Notes: generated by a model not told the origin, from the sequence alone. A stretch of DNA of 64,000 nt from JARRPM01 sp963765545 (GCA_963765545.1 CAVXWW010000008.1:310001-374000), one strand, 5' to 3'. Counted from the stretch's first letter, positions 1 to 8,845 are shown. Translations and numbers: made by a program.

Positions 1-667
1 GCTCGGAATGGAGGTAGACCACCTTGGCCTGCGGATTTTCCTGCTTCAGCGCATTACCCACAGCATGCATCAGGTGCGTCTTGCCGAGGCCGACACCGCC
101 GTAGAGGAACAGTGGGTTATACGAATCGCCGGGGTTTTGTGCCACTTGCTTTGCAGCAGCCAGCGCAAGCTGGTTGGATTTGCCTTCAATAAAATTATCA
201 AAGATATAGTTGTCTACAAGGTGGTGCTGGTGCTGCAGCCCGCCCACAACCTCAACCCTGCGCGCATTATTAGTCTTTGGCTGCGCGGCCCGGAAGGGCC
301 GGGTGTCGGCTGAAACAGAATGACCGTTCATGGCCTGACCGGAAATTGCCGGTTGCATGCCCTGGGCTGCTTCTACGGGTGCTGCCACACGTGGCTCTAC
401 TCGGGGCATCTCCACCCGGGTTGTAGGGGTTCCGATTTCCAGGACTACGTCCATGACGGACTCACGCCCCAATTCCCTGACCAACTCCGAAATACGTTCA
501 GAAAATTTATCAGCAACAAAATCCTTAATAAAACGGTTGGGCGCCAGCAACATGAGGCTGCGCCCGTCAATGCTGGCCTGCAACGGCCGAATCCAGGTAT
601 TAAACTGTTGTGACGGTAACTCGTCCTGCAGTCGATCCACGCACTGCTGCCACACTACTTCAGGCAA
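1..667 (-). CDS. dnaA: Chromosomal replication initiator DnaA (3' end beyond window)
   Basis: Reading leftward, the frame encodes about 222 residues of DnaA. The N-terminal domain I has the characteristic WQQCVDRLQDELP and FNTWIRPLQ segments (residues about 6-30). A variable linker follows, then the start of the AAA+ domain III with Walker A GGVGLGKTH near residues 190-198. DnaA binds 9-bp boxes and opens the replication origin. The start is taken as TTG at 667-665, because conserved residues begin directly after it and AAGGGG (674-679) lies at ribosome-binding distance; no ATG or GTG fits. The gene runs off the left edge, so the rest of the ATPase domain and the DNA-binding domain IV are not seen. 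It is divergent from rpmH, the usual arrangement in Pseudomonas-like bacteria. Confidence 0.95.
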   Translation of the reverse strand, partial: MPEVVWQQCVDRLQDELPSQQFNTWIRPLQASIDGRSLMLLAPNRFIKDFVADKFSERISELVRELGRESVMDVVLEIGTPTTRVEMPRVEPRVAAPVEAAQGMQPAISGQAMNGHSVSADTRPFRAAQPKTNNARRVEVVGGLQHQHHLVDNYIFDNFIEGKSNQLALAAAKQVAQNPGDSYNPLFLYGGVGLGKTHLMHAVGNALKQENPQAKVVYLHSE

Positions 668-1191
668 AATGAACCCCTTGATGCCGGTCGCAGGACCGGT
701 CAATCTTATATAAATTATGAATGTTTTTGAGCCGCCTGCGTACTGCCAATTGTGCTGCTCCAGTGGCAGAATAATACGCTGCTGAAGCAGAGTTATCCAC
801 AAAAATAACCGACAAATGACCAAATTTATTTTGTATAAAAATCAGATAGCTAAGAAACTATTGGTTGTTTTTTAGCCGTTCTGTAAAACCTGGCCCGGGT
901 ACAGTTTTTACTGTGGATATCTTGTGTATATCTTCTGGGGAATATGTGGGTCGATTGCCGTAGGGCAGGCCGCCGCTGGACATGGCCAGAACTCATTTTC
1001 AGTGCGCCGGGGCACTATAACTCCCGGTGACTGCCACGCGATCCGGGCCACGGGTAATATTACCGCCACAGCGATTGAATTAATGCCGCCTTTTCACTAG
1101 AATACCCCACCTTTTTTCCAGTCATCGTCTACCGCTTATAGCTCAGGCTCAACCGGCAGCCTTTGACCAGCAATTACTTTGGAACCTTGCT
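668..1191. promoter_or_regulatory. dnaA-rpmH intergenic region with DnaA boxes
   Basis: This 524-bp stretch has no convincing gene. It holds one perfect DnaA box, TTATCCACA (793-801), a near-perfect inverted one, TGTGGATAT (912-920), and a poorer match, TGTGTATAT (923-931), with an AT-rich segment between them (about 801-875). In Pseudomonas the chromosomal origin lies in this interval, so it may be an origin. The boxes could equally serve autoregulation of dnaA. The rpmH promoter lies at its right end. Confidence 0.55.
1075..1103 (+). promoter_or_regulatory. Sigma-70 promoter of rpmH-rnpA-yidD-yidC-mnmE
   Basis: TTGAAT (1075-1080), a 17-bp spacer and TAGAAT (1098-1103) form a good sigma-70 promoter about 90 bp upstream of rpmH, pointing toward it. 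It is probably the main promoter of the tightly packed operon that follows. Confidence 0.6.
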
Positions 1192-1326
1192 ATGAAAAGA
1201 ACATTTCAGCCCAGCGTACTCAAACGCGCACGCACTCACGGCTTTCGCGCCCGCATGGCCACCAAAAGCGGCCGCCACATTTTGAACCGCCGTCGGGCCC
1301 GCGGCCGCAAGCGCCTGGCTGTATAA
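1192..1326 (+). CDS. rpmH: 50S ribosomal protein L34
   Basis: This 44-residue, strongly basic protein begins MKRTFQPSVLKRARTHGFR and ends RGRKRLAV, the classic L34 pattern along its whole length. L34 is a component of the large ribosomal subunit. It is the first gene of a rightward cluster, 18 bp upstream of rnpA, and is preceded by a good promoter at 1075-1103. Nothing is unusual in length or sequence. Confidence 0.97.
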   Translation: MKRTFQPSVLKRARTHGFRARMATKSGRHILNRRRARGRKRLAV

Positions 1327-1344
1327 CACAGACCGTTATGCCAG

Positions 1345-1743
1345 GTGTGCCGTCAGGCTTCAGGCAGCAGTTTTCCCAAAGCCAGGCGCTTACTAAAGGC
1401 CAGCGACTACAGCAGGGTTTTCGATAAGGCAGAAGCGAAAGCCTCCAGCAAATTCCTGCTGTTACTGGCTAGAGCAAATGAAGGCCCCGAGCATCGTCTG
1501 GGCCTCGTCATAGCTAAGAAAAACGTCCGCCTGGCGGTGCAACGCAATCGCATCAAAAGAGTGGCCAGGGAATTTTTCCGCTCTGTGCCGGAAAGCGACC
1601 CCACCATGGATGTAGTGCTACTCACGAGACGAGGCATAGACCAGTTGGATAATGCAGAACTATCCTCTATATTGCAGCAGCAGTGGCAGAAACTGAGCCG
1701 CAACATCCCCAAACCAGACCCGATACCCAGCCAGGACCGCTAA
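1345..1743 (+). CDS. rnpA: Ribonuclease P protein component
   Basis: This basic 132-residue protein has the RnpA signature RNRIKRVAREFFR (about residues 68-80) and the N-terminal FPKARRLLKASDYSRVF segment. It assists the RNase P RNA in maturing tRNA 5' ends. The chosen start is GTG at 1345, the only start close upstream of the conserved part; an ATG at 1338 is out of frame. Its stop codon overlaps the yidD ATG (TAATG), so translation of the two genes is probably coupled. Confidence 0.93.
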   Translation: MCRQASGSSFPKARRLLKASDYSRVFDKAEAKASSKFLLLLARANEGPEHRLGLVIAKKNVRLAVQRNRIKRVAREFFRSVPESDPTMDVVLLTRRGIDQLDNAELSSILQQQWQKLSRNIPKPDPIPSQDR

Positions 1744-1970
1744 TGCGTCGCTTGTTTATCTTTCTCATCGATTGCTACAAGGCCTGCCTGAGTCCTTTTA
1801 TGGGAAACCACTGCCGGTTTTATCCAAGTTGTTCGAGTTACGCCCAGGATGCCATCGCCACACACGGTGTAATAGTCGGTTGTTATCTCGCCCTGCGCCG
1901 TTTGGCTAAATGCCATCCGTGGCACGAGGGGGGAGTAGATCCCGTCCCACCCTGCTCCCACCCACACTAA
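1743..1970 (+). CDS. yidD: Membrane protein insertion efficiency factor YidD
   Basis: This 75-residue protein has the YidD core CRFYPSCSSYAQDAI and WHEGGVDPVP near its end. An N-terminal amphipathic or hydrophobic stretch (LFIFLIDCYKACLSPF) would associate with the membrane. The family is thought to help YidC insert proteins. The start at 1743 overlaps the rnpA stop. The frame stays open further upstream, but that part runs inside rnpA. yidC follows after 15 bp. Confidence 0.93.
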   Translation: MRRLFIFLIDCYKACLSPFMGNHCRFYPSCSSYAQDAIATHGVIVGCYLALRRLAKCHPWHEGGVDPVPPCSHPH

Positions 1971-1985
1971 ACCAAAGATACCACT

Positions 1986-3680
1986 ATGGATTTGCAACGC
2001 TCATTGCTCATTGGTGCTATAGCCGTACTGTCTTTCATGCTGCTGACAAAGTGGGTGGACTTCAAGGACACCAGGATCAGTGCGCAAAACCAGGAGAGTA
2101 CCCGCCTTAGCGCTCCGGACAGCCCGGTGCCTGAACTACCCTCTGCTGAAACAGCCCAGGCAGCAGAAGATCTGCCTACCATGGACGATGCCCCAGGGGT
2201 TACTGCAACTCCGGCAGACCCGGTCATCACCAATAGCGGGCGCATTGTCCGGGTCCAAACCGATGTTCTGCAACTGGCGATAGATCTGGAAGGTGGTGAC
2301 ATCATAGAGCTGACCCTGCCCGCCTACCCGGCCGAGCTGGACAATCCGGACGTGCCCTTTGTTCTGCTGGAGCAAAACAGCAATCGCACCTACATCGCCC
2401 AGAGCGGCCTGATCGGTACCGACGGTATAGACAAGGAGGGTAGACCGACCTACAAAAGTCTTTCTTCTATATATACGTTGCAAGACGGTCAAAATGAGCT
2501 GGTGGTAGATCTACAGTGGCAGGGTGATAACGGAGTGAAGATTACCAAGCGCATCACACTCACTCGTGGTGAGTATCTTCTGCGTGTCGACTATCTCGTA
2601 GATAACGCCAGCAGCAACCGGTGGCAAGCCAATATGTTTGGCCAACTGAAGCGGGACAGCAGCCCGGCGCCATCTGCCAGTTCTTCCGGGGGTATGGGCT
2701 TGAACCCGTTCCTGGGCGCAGCTATCACCCAGCCGGACGATCACTTCACCAAGTTTACGTTCTCGGATATGGCCGAAGAGCCTTTCAAGGCAACTATAAC
2801 CGGGGGATGGATCGCTATAATCCAGCACTATTTCCTCAGTGCCTGGATTCCCGATGCTCAGCAGAACAACAACTACAGTACGCGCGTCACCAGCACTGGA
2901 TTCAATATCGCAGGATTCACCACTCCCCCACTGGTGCTGGACCCGGGCCAACAGGGTGAGTTGGGTGCAGAGTTCTACGCGGGCCCCAAGGATCAGTATC
3001 GCTTGAAAGAGATCTCACCCTACCTTGATCTCAGCGTCGACTATGGCTGGTTGTGGTGGATCGCGCAGCCGCTGTTCTGGTTACTGACCAAGATACATTC
3101 CTTCGTCGGTAACTGGGGCGTTGCCATTATCCTGTTGACGGTACTCATCAAAGCCGCGTTCTTCAAACTGTCCGCAACCAGTTACCGGTCCATGGCCAAT
3201 ATGCGCCGGGTACAACCCAAGATGCAGGACATTCGTGAACAGCATGCTGATGACAAACAAAAGCAGTCTGCGGCGATGATGGAGTTATACCGCAAGGAAA
3301 AAATAAATCCCATGGGCGGCTGCCTGCCCATACTGGTTCAGATGCCGGTGTTTATCGCGTTGTACTGGACCCTGATGGAGAGCGTGGAATTACGCCAGGC
3401 ACCCTTCATTCTCTGGATCAAAGACCTCTCGGTTATGGATCCCTACTTCGTGTTACCCCTGCTGATGGGCGCCAGCATGTTTTTCATGCAAATGCTGAAT
3501 CCACCACCGCCCGACCCGATGCAGGCCAAGATCATGAAGTGGATGCCCATCGTATTCACTTTCTTTTTCCTGTGGTTCCCCGCCGGACTAGTGCTTTACT
3601 GGGTTGTGAACAACCTGTTGTCGATGGCACAACAATATGTCATCACCAAACAAATAGAAGCAGGAGCGGCTAAATCCTGA
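1986..3680 (+). CDS. yidC: Membrane protein insertase YidC
   Basis: This 564-residue inner-membrane insertase acts alone or with SecYEG to place proteins into the membrane. An N-terminal membrane segment (about residues 7-22) precedes a low-complexity linker and a large periplasmic domain (about 85-345). The C-terminal insertase core (about 350-555) includes GGCLPILVQMPVFIALYW and the late FPAGLVLYWVVNNLLS helix. Length fits Gram-negative YidC. Its TGA stop (3678-3680) overlaps the likely CTG start of mnmE. Confidence 0.97.
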   Translation: MDLQRSLLIGAIAVLSFMLLTKWVDFKDTRISAQNQESTRLSAPDSPVPELPSAETAQAAEDLPTMDDAPGVTATPADPVITNSGRIVRVQTDVLQLAIDLEGGDIIELTLPAYPAELDNPDVPFVLLEQNSNRTYIAQSGLIGTDGIDKEGRPTYKSLSSIYTLQDGQNELVVDLQWQGDNGVKITKRITLTRGEYLLRVDYLVDNASSNRWQANMFGQLKRDSSPAPSASSSGGMGLNPFLGAAITQPDDHFTKFTFSDMAEEPFKATITGGWIAIIQHYFLSAWIPDAQQNNNYSTRVTSTGFNIAGFTTPPLVLDPGQQGELGAEFYAGPKDQYRLKEISPYLDLSVDYGWLWWIAQPLFWLLTKIHSFVGNWGVAIILLTVLIKAAFFKLSATSYRSMANMRRVQPKMQDIREQHADDKQKQSAAMMELYRKEKINPMGGCLPILVQMPVFIALYWTLMESVELRQAPFILWIKDLSVMDPYFVLPLLMGASMFFMQMLNPPPPDPMQAKIMKWMPIVFTFFFLWFPAGLVLYWVVNNLLSMAQQYVITKQIEAGAAKS

Positions 3681-5041
3681 TCAACCAGGATACTATCGCC
3701 GCTATCGCGACCGCCCCGGGCAGGGGCGGCATTGGTATTATCCGCATTTCAGGCCCCCGGGCGGTAGAGATAGGCTCGGCGATGACCGGGCTTGAACTCA
3801 CGCCACGCCGCGCCCATTTCGCTACATTTTATGCCGAATCCGGCACACCGATAGACTCAGGCATAGCCCTGTTATTCCCCGGGCCACGCTCCTTCACAGG
3901 CGAGCACGTGGTGGAATTACAGGCCCACGGCGGCCCTGTTATTCTCGATCTGCTGCTACAGCAGGCGTGCCGCCGCGGCGCGCGACAGGCAGCACCAGGA
4001 GAGTTTTCACAAAGGGCATACCTCAATGACAAAATAGACCTGGCCCAGGCCGAAGCTATAGCCGACCTGATCAACAGTACAACCGAACAAGCCGCCCTCA
4101 ATGCAACCCGCTCCCTGCAAGGCGAATTTTCGCGCAGGATCGACGAGTTGGTCGACAAGGTGACCCAGCTCAGGATATATGTGGAAGCCGCAATCGATTT
4201 CCCTGAAGAGGAGATCGACTTCATCGAGGAAGGGCAGGTCGGTAAGCAACTGGCAGCTATCATCGAGGGACTGGGGTTGGTACTTGCCCAGGCGCGTCAG
4301 GGCAGCCTGCTGCAGGAGGGCATGAAGCTGGTTATTGCCGGCAAGCCCAATGCCGGTAAATCCAGTCTGCTCAATGCACTGGCGGGTGCCGATACCGCAA
4401 TAGTGACAGCCATCGCCGGCACGACCCGGGACGTACTTCGAGAACATATACAGATCGATGGTATGCCCTTACACATTGTAGACACGGCAGGCTTGCGCGA
4501 CAGTGAGGATGAGGTAGAGCGCGAGGGCATACGTCGGGCCTGGCAGGAAATGGCCTCAGCAGACCGAATCCTGTTGGTGGTGGATGACAGCGATCCGGCC
4601 AGCGATGACCACCCCGACACTATCTGGCCGGAACGCCATCAACACCTGAGCAGGTCTATACCCGTTACCACCATCCACAACAAATGCGATCTCTCTGGCC
4701 ACGCTCCGCTGTTGAGCACCAACAAGGATAGCGCTACCGTTATACTCTCTGCCAAAACTGGCGCCGGTATGGACCTGCTGCGGGAACACCTGAAGCAATG
4801 TATGGGTTACCAGAGCGAGGGGGAAGGGAATTTCAGCGCCAGGCGCAGGCATTTGCAGGCGCTTGAGGCCGCTGCGCTATGCCTCAGCAACGGCAAGCAA
4901 CAGCTGACCGAGGCCGGCGCAGGGGAGCTATTGGCGGAAGATTTGCGCCAGTGCCAGATCAACCTCGGTGAAATTACCGGCGCGGTCAGCAGCGACGAAT
5001 TACTGGGAAAAATCTTTTCCAGTTTCTGTATCGGAAAGTAG
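3677..5041 (+). CDS. mnmE: tRNA uridine-5-carboxymethylaminomethyl GTPase MnmE, non-standard start
   Basis: MnmE works with MnmG to modify the wobble uridine of several tRNAs. The protein has the N-terminal formyl-THF-binding segment (DTIAAIATAPGRGGIGIIRI), the helical domain, and a G domain with G1 GKPNAGKSS (near residue 222), TTRD, DTAGLRDSEDEVE and the NKCD motif. It ends with the conserved CIGK. The conserved N-terminus begins at about 3689, but between the in-frame stop at 3671-3673 and that point there is no ATG, GTG or TTG. The best start is CTG at 3677, overlapping the yidC stop as CTGA, with AGGAG at 3662-3666. The first ATG (3782) would remove the first 35 conserved residues. Length from CTG is 454 residues, normal for the family. 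Confidence 0.9.
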   Translation: MINQDTIAAIATAPGRGGIGIIRISGPRAVEIGSAMTGLELTPRRAHFATFYAESGTPIDSGIALLFPGPRSFTGEHVVELQAHGGPVILDLLLQQACRRGARQAAPGEFSQRAYLNDKIDLAQAEAIADLINSTTEQAALNATRSLQGEFSRRIDELVDKVTQLRIYVEAAIDFPEEEIDFIEEGQVGKQLAAIIEGLGLVLAQARQGSLLQEGMKLVIAGKPNAGKSSLLNALAGADTAIVTAIAGTTRDVLREHIQIDGMPLHIVDTAGLRDSEDEVEREGIRRAWQEMASADRILLVVDDSDPASDDHPDTIWPERHQHLSRSIPVTTIHNKCDLSGHAPLLSTNKDSATVILSAKTGAGMDLLREHLKQCMGYQSEGEGNFSARRRHLQALEAAALCLSNGKQQLTEAGAGELLAEDLRQCQINLGEITGAVSSDELLGKIFSSFCIGK

Positions 5042-5479
5042 CGAGTCACTGTACACAGACAAACCCCTGCTTTTCCACAGCCAGCTACCGCTGCCAGACA
5101 CATACACACTCATTATTACCGGGCTGTACACAGCCATACCCGCAGCGATGCCCTGTTCAGAACCAGTGGGGAAAACACCGGTATAAATACAGCACCTGGC
5201 ACTGGTTTGCCTGTGGGCTAAAACGCCTGTTTTCCAAGGCGTACTTCTATCCACAAAAAAAGACCGGTAATCCACCGTTACCACACCCCATTTCAACGCC
5301 GGTTTCAGGGATTTCAGCTCTACTTATCATCGCTTTATCCCCCTGATTTATATAGCATAAAGGCGCTTATCCACGGCAAACAGGTCCCCTAATAATAATT
5401 ACAACAATAGTTCTATATATACATATCTATATATATTTAATTAATAATTAAGTAACTAACACGCGGTGGAAAACAAAGT
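5042..5479. other. Candidate replication origin (oriC)
   Basis: This 438-bp gene-free region follows mnmE. It contains several 9-mers one mismatch from the DnaA box TTATCCACA: TTTTCCACA (5071-5079), CTATCCACA (5247-5255) and TTATCCACG (5367-5375). There are also two copies of TGTACACAG (5050-5058, 5125-5133). Next to them is an about 70-bp tract of almost pure A/T (5391-5460), resembling a DNA-unwinding element. The + strand genes to the left (yidC, mnmE) are slightly C-rich over G, while those to the right are G-rich over C. A skew flip of this kind is expected at an origin. A position on the mnmG side matches enteric bacteria more than Pseudomonas. Confidence 0.55.
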
Positions 5480-7039
5480 CTATTCCTGTGCCGGTCCCGG
5501 ATACTGCTCACGCAAAATTCGCTTCAGTACCTTGCCACTTGGATTGCGTGGAATCTGCTCGACAAACACCGCCGCTTTCGGCAGCTTGAATCTTGCGATT
5601 TTGCCACTGCAATGTTCCAGCACCTGTGCTTCAGTCATGGACGGTTCTGACTTGACGACAACGGCCAGGGGGCTTTCACCCCACTTGGCACTATCCTGGC
5701 CGATGACGGCTGCATCACTGATGCCCGGGTGAGACAGCAGGACGTTCTCTATTTCCGCCGGATAGATGTTTTCTCCACCGGAAATAATCATGTCCTTGAT
5801 ACGGTCCTGGATGGTGACAAAGCCCTCATCGTCCATGACCGCCATATCGCCGGTGTGCAGCCAACCGTCAACAACGGTTTCAGCTGTGGCCTTGGGTCTG
5901 TTCCAGTACTCCAGCATGTTGTGGGGGCCGCGCACCTGAACTTCTCCAGCCTCACCGCGGGGCAGTTCCGCGCCTTGCGTATCGGCGATCCGTACCTGGG
6001 TGTGGAAAAAGCATTTTCCGGTAGACCCGACCTTGCGCCTCGCATCATCCGGTCCGATCAGGCAGGCGGGTCCGCAGGTTTCGGTCATGCCGTATACCTG
6101 GTGGATCTCAATACCGAGCTCCATGTAGGCATTGATCGTTGTGACTGGAAGCGGAGCGGCACCGCTTGTGATTGAACGCAGGCTGGTCCAGTCAAAGCGC
6201 TGGAAATCCGGCACCTGCAGCATGAAGCCCAACATGGCCGGTACGGCCAGCGTGGTGGTGATCTGCTCCGTTTCTATCAGGGACCAGGCTTTCTGCGGGT
6301 CAAAATTTCTCAGGATCACCAGGGTATTCCCCTTGTAGACCGAACAGATCATCGGGGTGAGTGCGCCCACGTGAAATAGCGGCAGCAGAATCATGTACTT
6401 GTCAGCCAGATGCATCTCTGCGGTATTGGCCAGGGTCAGCAGCGCCCAGAACACCGTCTTGTGAGTGTGCACTACACCCTTCGGGTGGCCGGTAGTACCC
6501 GAGGTGTACATGATAAAGAGTTTGTCATCCTCGGCGGCCTTGGCAGTGGGCTCAGCCTCACTGTTTCCGGCCAGAACCTCCTCATAGTCGAGTGCGAAAT
6601 CCGGTGTCGGATCGCCAATGCAGATCCAGTGCTCGATATCGCTGCCGGCATCTCCCCGGGCGCGAATCTCCGCAACCGCAGGAGCAAATTCCGCATTGAA
6701 AATAAGCGCTTTTGCTCCACCGTCCTTGAGTATGAAAGCCAGTTCATCGGCAGTCAGGCGCCAGTTCAGCGGCATCAGTACGACGCCGGTTTTTGCCGGA
6801 CCAAAAAAACATTCAAGGAATTCGTGCCCGTTGTGTACCAGCAACGCAGCCCTGTCGCCATGTTTCAGTCCCAGGGATGCCAGTGCAGCGCTGCACTGGT
6901 TCGCCCGGTCATTGATTTGGGTGAAGGTAAAGCGCTGATGTTTTTCAACATCGAACAGGGCTTCCTTGTTGGGATTGAGGTAGGCTCTGGTTGTTAGCGA
7001 GTCGCCAATGTTGAATCCGGAGGTCATATCGTTAGGCAT
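5480..7039 (-). CDS. Acyl-CoA synthetase (class I AMP-dependent ligase)
   Basis: This 519-residue member of the adenylate-forming family activates a carboxylic acid with ATP and CoA. It has the P-loop-like YTSGTTGHPKG (178-188), YGMTETCG (316-323), GWLHTGD (392-398), the DRIKDMIISGGENIYP hinge region and the C-terminal PRNPSGK with catalytic Lys503. It resembles medium/long-chain fatty acid or aryl-acid ligases; the substrate cannot be read from sequence. The ATG at 7039 is chosen because family homology begins there; an upstream ATG at 7117 in the same frame is possible. It is divergent from the DsbA-like gene. Its 3' end abuts the AT-rich candidate origin. Confidence 0.88.
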   Translation of the reverse strand: MPNDMTSGFNIGDSLTTRAYLNPNKEALFDVEKHQRFTFTQINDRANQCSAALASLGLKHGDRAALLVHNGHEFLECFFGPAKTGVVLMPLNWRLTADELAFILKDGGAKALIFNAEFAPAVAEIRARGDAGSDIEHWICIGDPTPDFALDYEEVLAGNSEAEPTAKAAEDDKLFIMYTSGTTGHPKGVVHTHKTVFWALLTLANTAEMHLADKYMILLPLFHVGALTPMICSVYKGNTLVILRNFDPQKAWSLIETEQITTTLAVPAMLGFMLQVPDFQRFDWTSLRSITSGAAPLPVTTINAYMELGIEIHQVYGMTETCGPACLIGPDDARRKVGSTGKCFFHTQVRIADTQGAELPRGEAGEVQVRGPHNMLEYWNRPKATAETVVDGWLHTGDMAVMDDEGFVTIQDRIKDMIISGGENIYPAEIENVLLSHPGISDAAVIGQDSAKWGESPLAVVVKSEPSMTEAQVLEHCSGKIARFKLPKAAVFVEQIPRNPSGKVLKRILREQYPGPAQE

Positions 7040-7196
7040 ACAGCTAGTCTCTTGTCTGAAAACTGATTTGTTATTGTAGTAGGCAATCGTGCCACCGTCA
7101 GTTGCCAGCCGGCTCATTTGTTATCAAGTGAGTGACAATCGTAATATAGTAGGTCTCCAGTTTTGCAATCTGTCCATCACGCCGCAGGGATAACCC

Positions 7197-7877
7197 ATGA
7201 GTACACTGTCATCGCCAATACCGCTGCGTATAGACATCGTGTCCGATGTCGTCTGTCCATGGTGCATTATTGGCTACAAGCAATTGCAGCGAGCACTGCT
7301 GCAGCTGGAGGATGTGTTTACGGTGGATCTGCACTGGCAGCCCTTTGAACTGAATCCGAATATGCCACCGCAGGGCCAGGAACTGCGCGAGCACCTGGCA
7401 CAAAAATACGGTACCAATCCGGAGCAGAGTCGCGGCGCGAGAGCCCGCCTGACAGAGTTGGGTGATGACCTGGGTTTCACCTTCGATTATTTCGACGGTA
7501 TGAGAATGTATAACACCTTTAAGGCTCATCAGTTACTGCACTGGGCAGCTGAGCAAGGGAAACAAACCCCGTTAAAACTGGCCCTGTTCGACGCTTTTTT
7601 CAGCCAGCGTGAAAATGTGGGTGATAGCCAGTCCCTGGCGAGTGTGGCGGGCCGGGTGGGCCTGGATCCGGTCGCAGCACTCGAGGTACTTACAACTCAG
7701 CGCTACGCTGCAGCGGTACGCGATGAGCAGGCTCGCTGGCTGGACAGGGAAGTACATGCGGTTCCCATGTTTTATTTCAACGACAGCTACCCGGTTCCGG
7801 GTGCGCAGGAAGCGCAGACGTTTGTCCGGTTTCTGGAAAAACTCCAGCAGAAAATGACACGCCCGATTGCCCGGTGA
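7197..7877 (+). CDS. DsbA-family (FrnE-like) thiol oxidoreductase
   Basis: This 226-residue protein of the DsbA/FrnE/HCCA-isomerase thioredoxin fold has a CPWC redox motif at residues 20-23 directly after the first beta strand. A late cis-proline region reads VHAVPMFYFND. No signal peptide is visible, so it is probably cytoplasmic. Family members act as disulfide oxidoreductases or glutathione-dependent isomerases; the true substrate is unknown. It lies 80 bp upstream of a crotonase-family gene, in the same direction. Confidence 0.85.
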   Translation: MSTLSSPIPLRIDIVSDVVCPWCIIGYKQLQRALLQLEDVFTVDLHWQPFELNPNMPPQGQELREHLAQKYGTNPEQSRGARARLTELGDDLGFTFDYFDGMRMYNTFKAHQLLHWAAEQGKQTPLKLALFDAFFSQRENVGDSQSLASVAGRVGLDPVAALEVLTTQRYAAAVRDEQARWLDREVHAVPMFYFNDSYPVPGAQEAQTFVRFLEKLQQKMTRPIAR

Positions 7878-7957
7878 GAACGATGCACAAGGTGGCGGCA
7901 CTTAAATAACTGAATAATTTGCCAGTCCTGGTGTGCTGGAGTAAGGAGTTCGATGCA

Positions 7958-8782
7958 ATGAAAGACAGGATAGACATAAGTGTAGAGGGCGGCGTCGCGG
8001 ATGTGCGACTGGTGCGGGGCGACAAAATGAATGCGCTGGACGAGCGTATGTTTTCCGCCCTTGCGGAAGCTGGCCAGCAGCTGGCCGCAATGAAGGATGT
8101 CAGGGTAGTTGTGCTGTCTGGCGAGGGTCGTGCATTTTGCGCCGGACTGGACATGGCCAACTTCGCCGGCATGCTGGATTCTGACAAGCGCCAACAAGAT
8201 GACACAGCGGTTGCAGACACCCCCGGCGGGCTGGCACCGCGTACCCAGGGCATTGCCAATGGCCCCCAGTACGCCGCGTGGGTTTGGCGTGAGCTTCCGG
8301 TACCGGTTATTGCTGCGGTGCACGGTGTCGCTTTTGGTGGTGGATTTCAGGTTTGTCTTGGCGCAGACATTCGCTACGCGGCGCCCGGTACCCGGTTTTC
8401 GATAATGGAAATCAAGTGGGGCCTGGTGCCTGATATGGCGGGTACCCAGCTGATGCGAACCCTGGCCCGAGATGACGTTGTGCGCGAACTTACCTATACC
8501 GGCAAGATTTTTTCCGCTGAAGAGGCACTGGAGTATGGTTTTGTTACCCGCATTTGCGACGATCCGTACGCACAGGCCATGGTCACTGCCAAAGAAATCG
8601 CGGCGCGAAATCCCGATGCCATGCGGGCCAATAAGCGACTGTTCAACGCAGCTCACGACCTGTCGCCGGAGCAGGGGTTGCAGATGGAGTCCGAAGAGCA
8701 GGATCTTATTATCGGATCACCTAACCAGATCGAGGCTGTGATGTCCGAACTGGAGAAGCGGCCGGCAGTTTTCAATGATTAG
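7958..8782 (+). CDS. Crotonase / enoyl-CoA hydratase family protein
   Basis: This 274-residue crotonase-fold protein has the oxyanion-hole segments FCAGLD (60-65) and HGVAFGGGFQ (122-131). The catalytic-region glutamate is kept in FSIMEIKWGLVPDM (about residue 151). The other glutamate of classical hydratases, in GGGCE, is replaced by Gln131. It may therefore be an isomerase or another crotonase-type enzyme rather than a plain beta-oxidation hydratase. The start is ATG 7958 with AAGGAG just upstream (7943-7948). It could work with the acyl-CoA synthetase 0.9 kb away. Confidence 0.85.
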   Translation: MKDRIDISVEGGVADVRLVRGDKMNALDERMFSALAEAGQQLAAMKDVRVVVLSGEGRAFCAGLDMANFAGMLDSDKRQQDDTAVADTPGGLAPRTQGIANGPQYAAWVWRELPVPVIAAVHGVAFGGGFQVCLGADIRYAAPGTRFSIMEIKWGLVPDMAGTQLMRTLARDDVVRELTYTGKIFSAEEALEYGFVTRICDDPYAQAMVTAKEIAARNPDAMRANKRLFNAAHDLSPEQGLQMESEEQDLIIGSPNQIEAVMSELEKRPAVFND

Positions 8783-8845
8783 GAATTTTAGTCGGTGTTC
8801 GGTGCGCCGTCTGGTTTGGTTGCCAGCAGAGGCGCCCGAAGCGTA

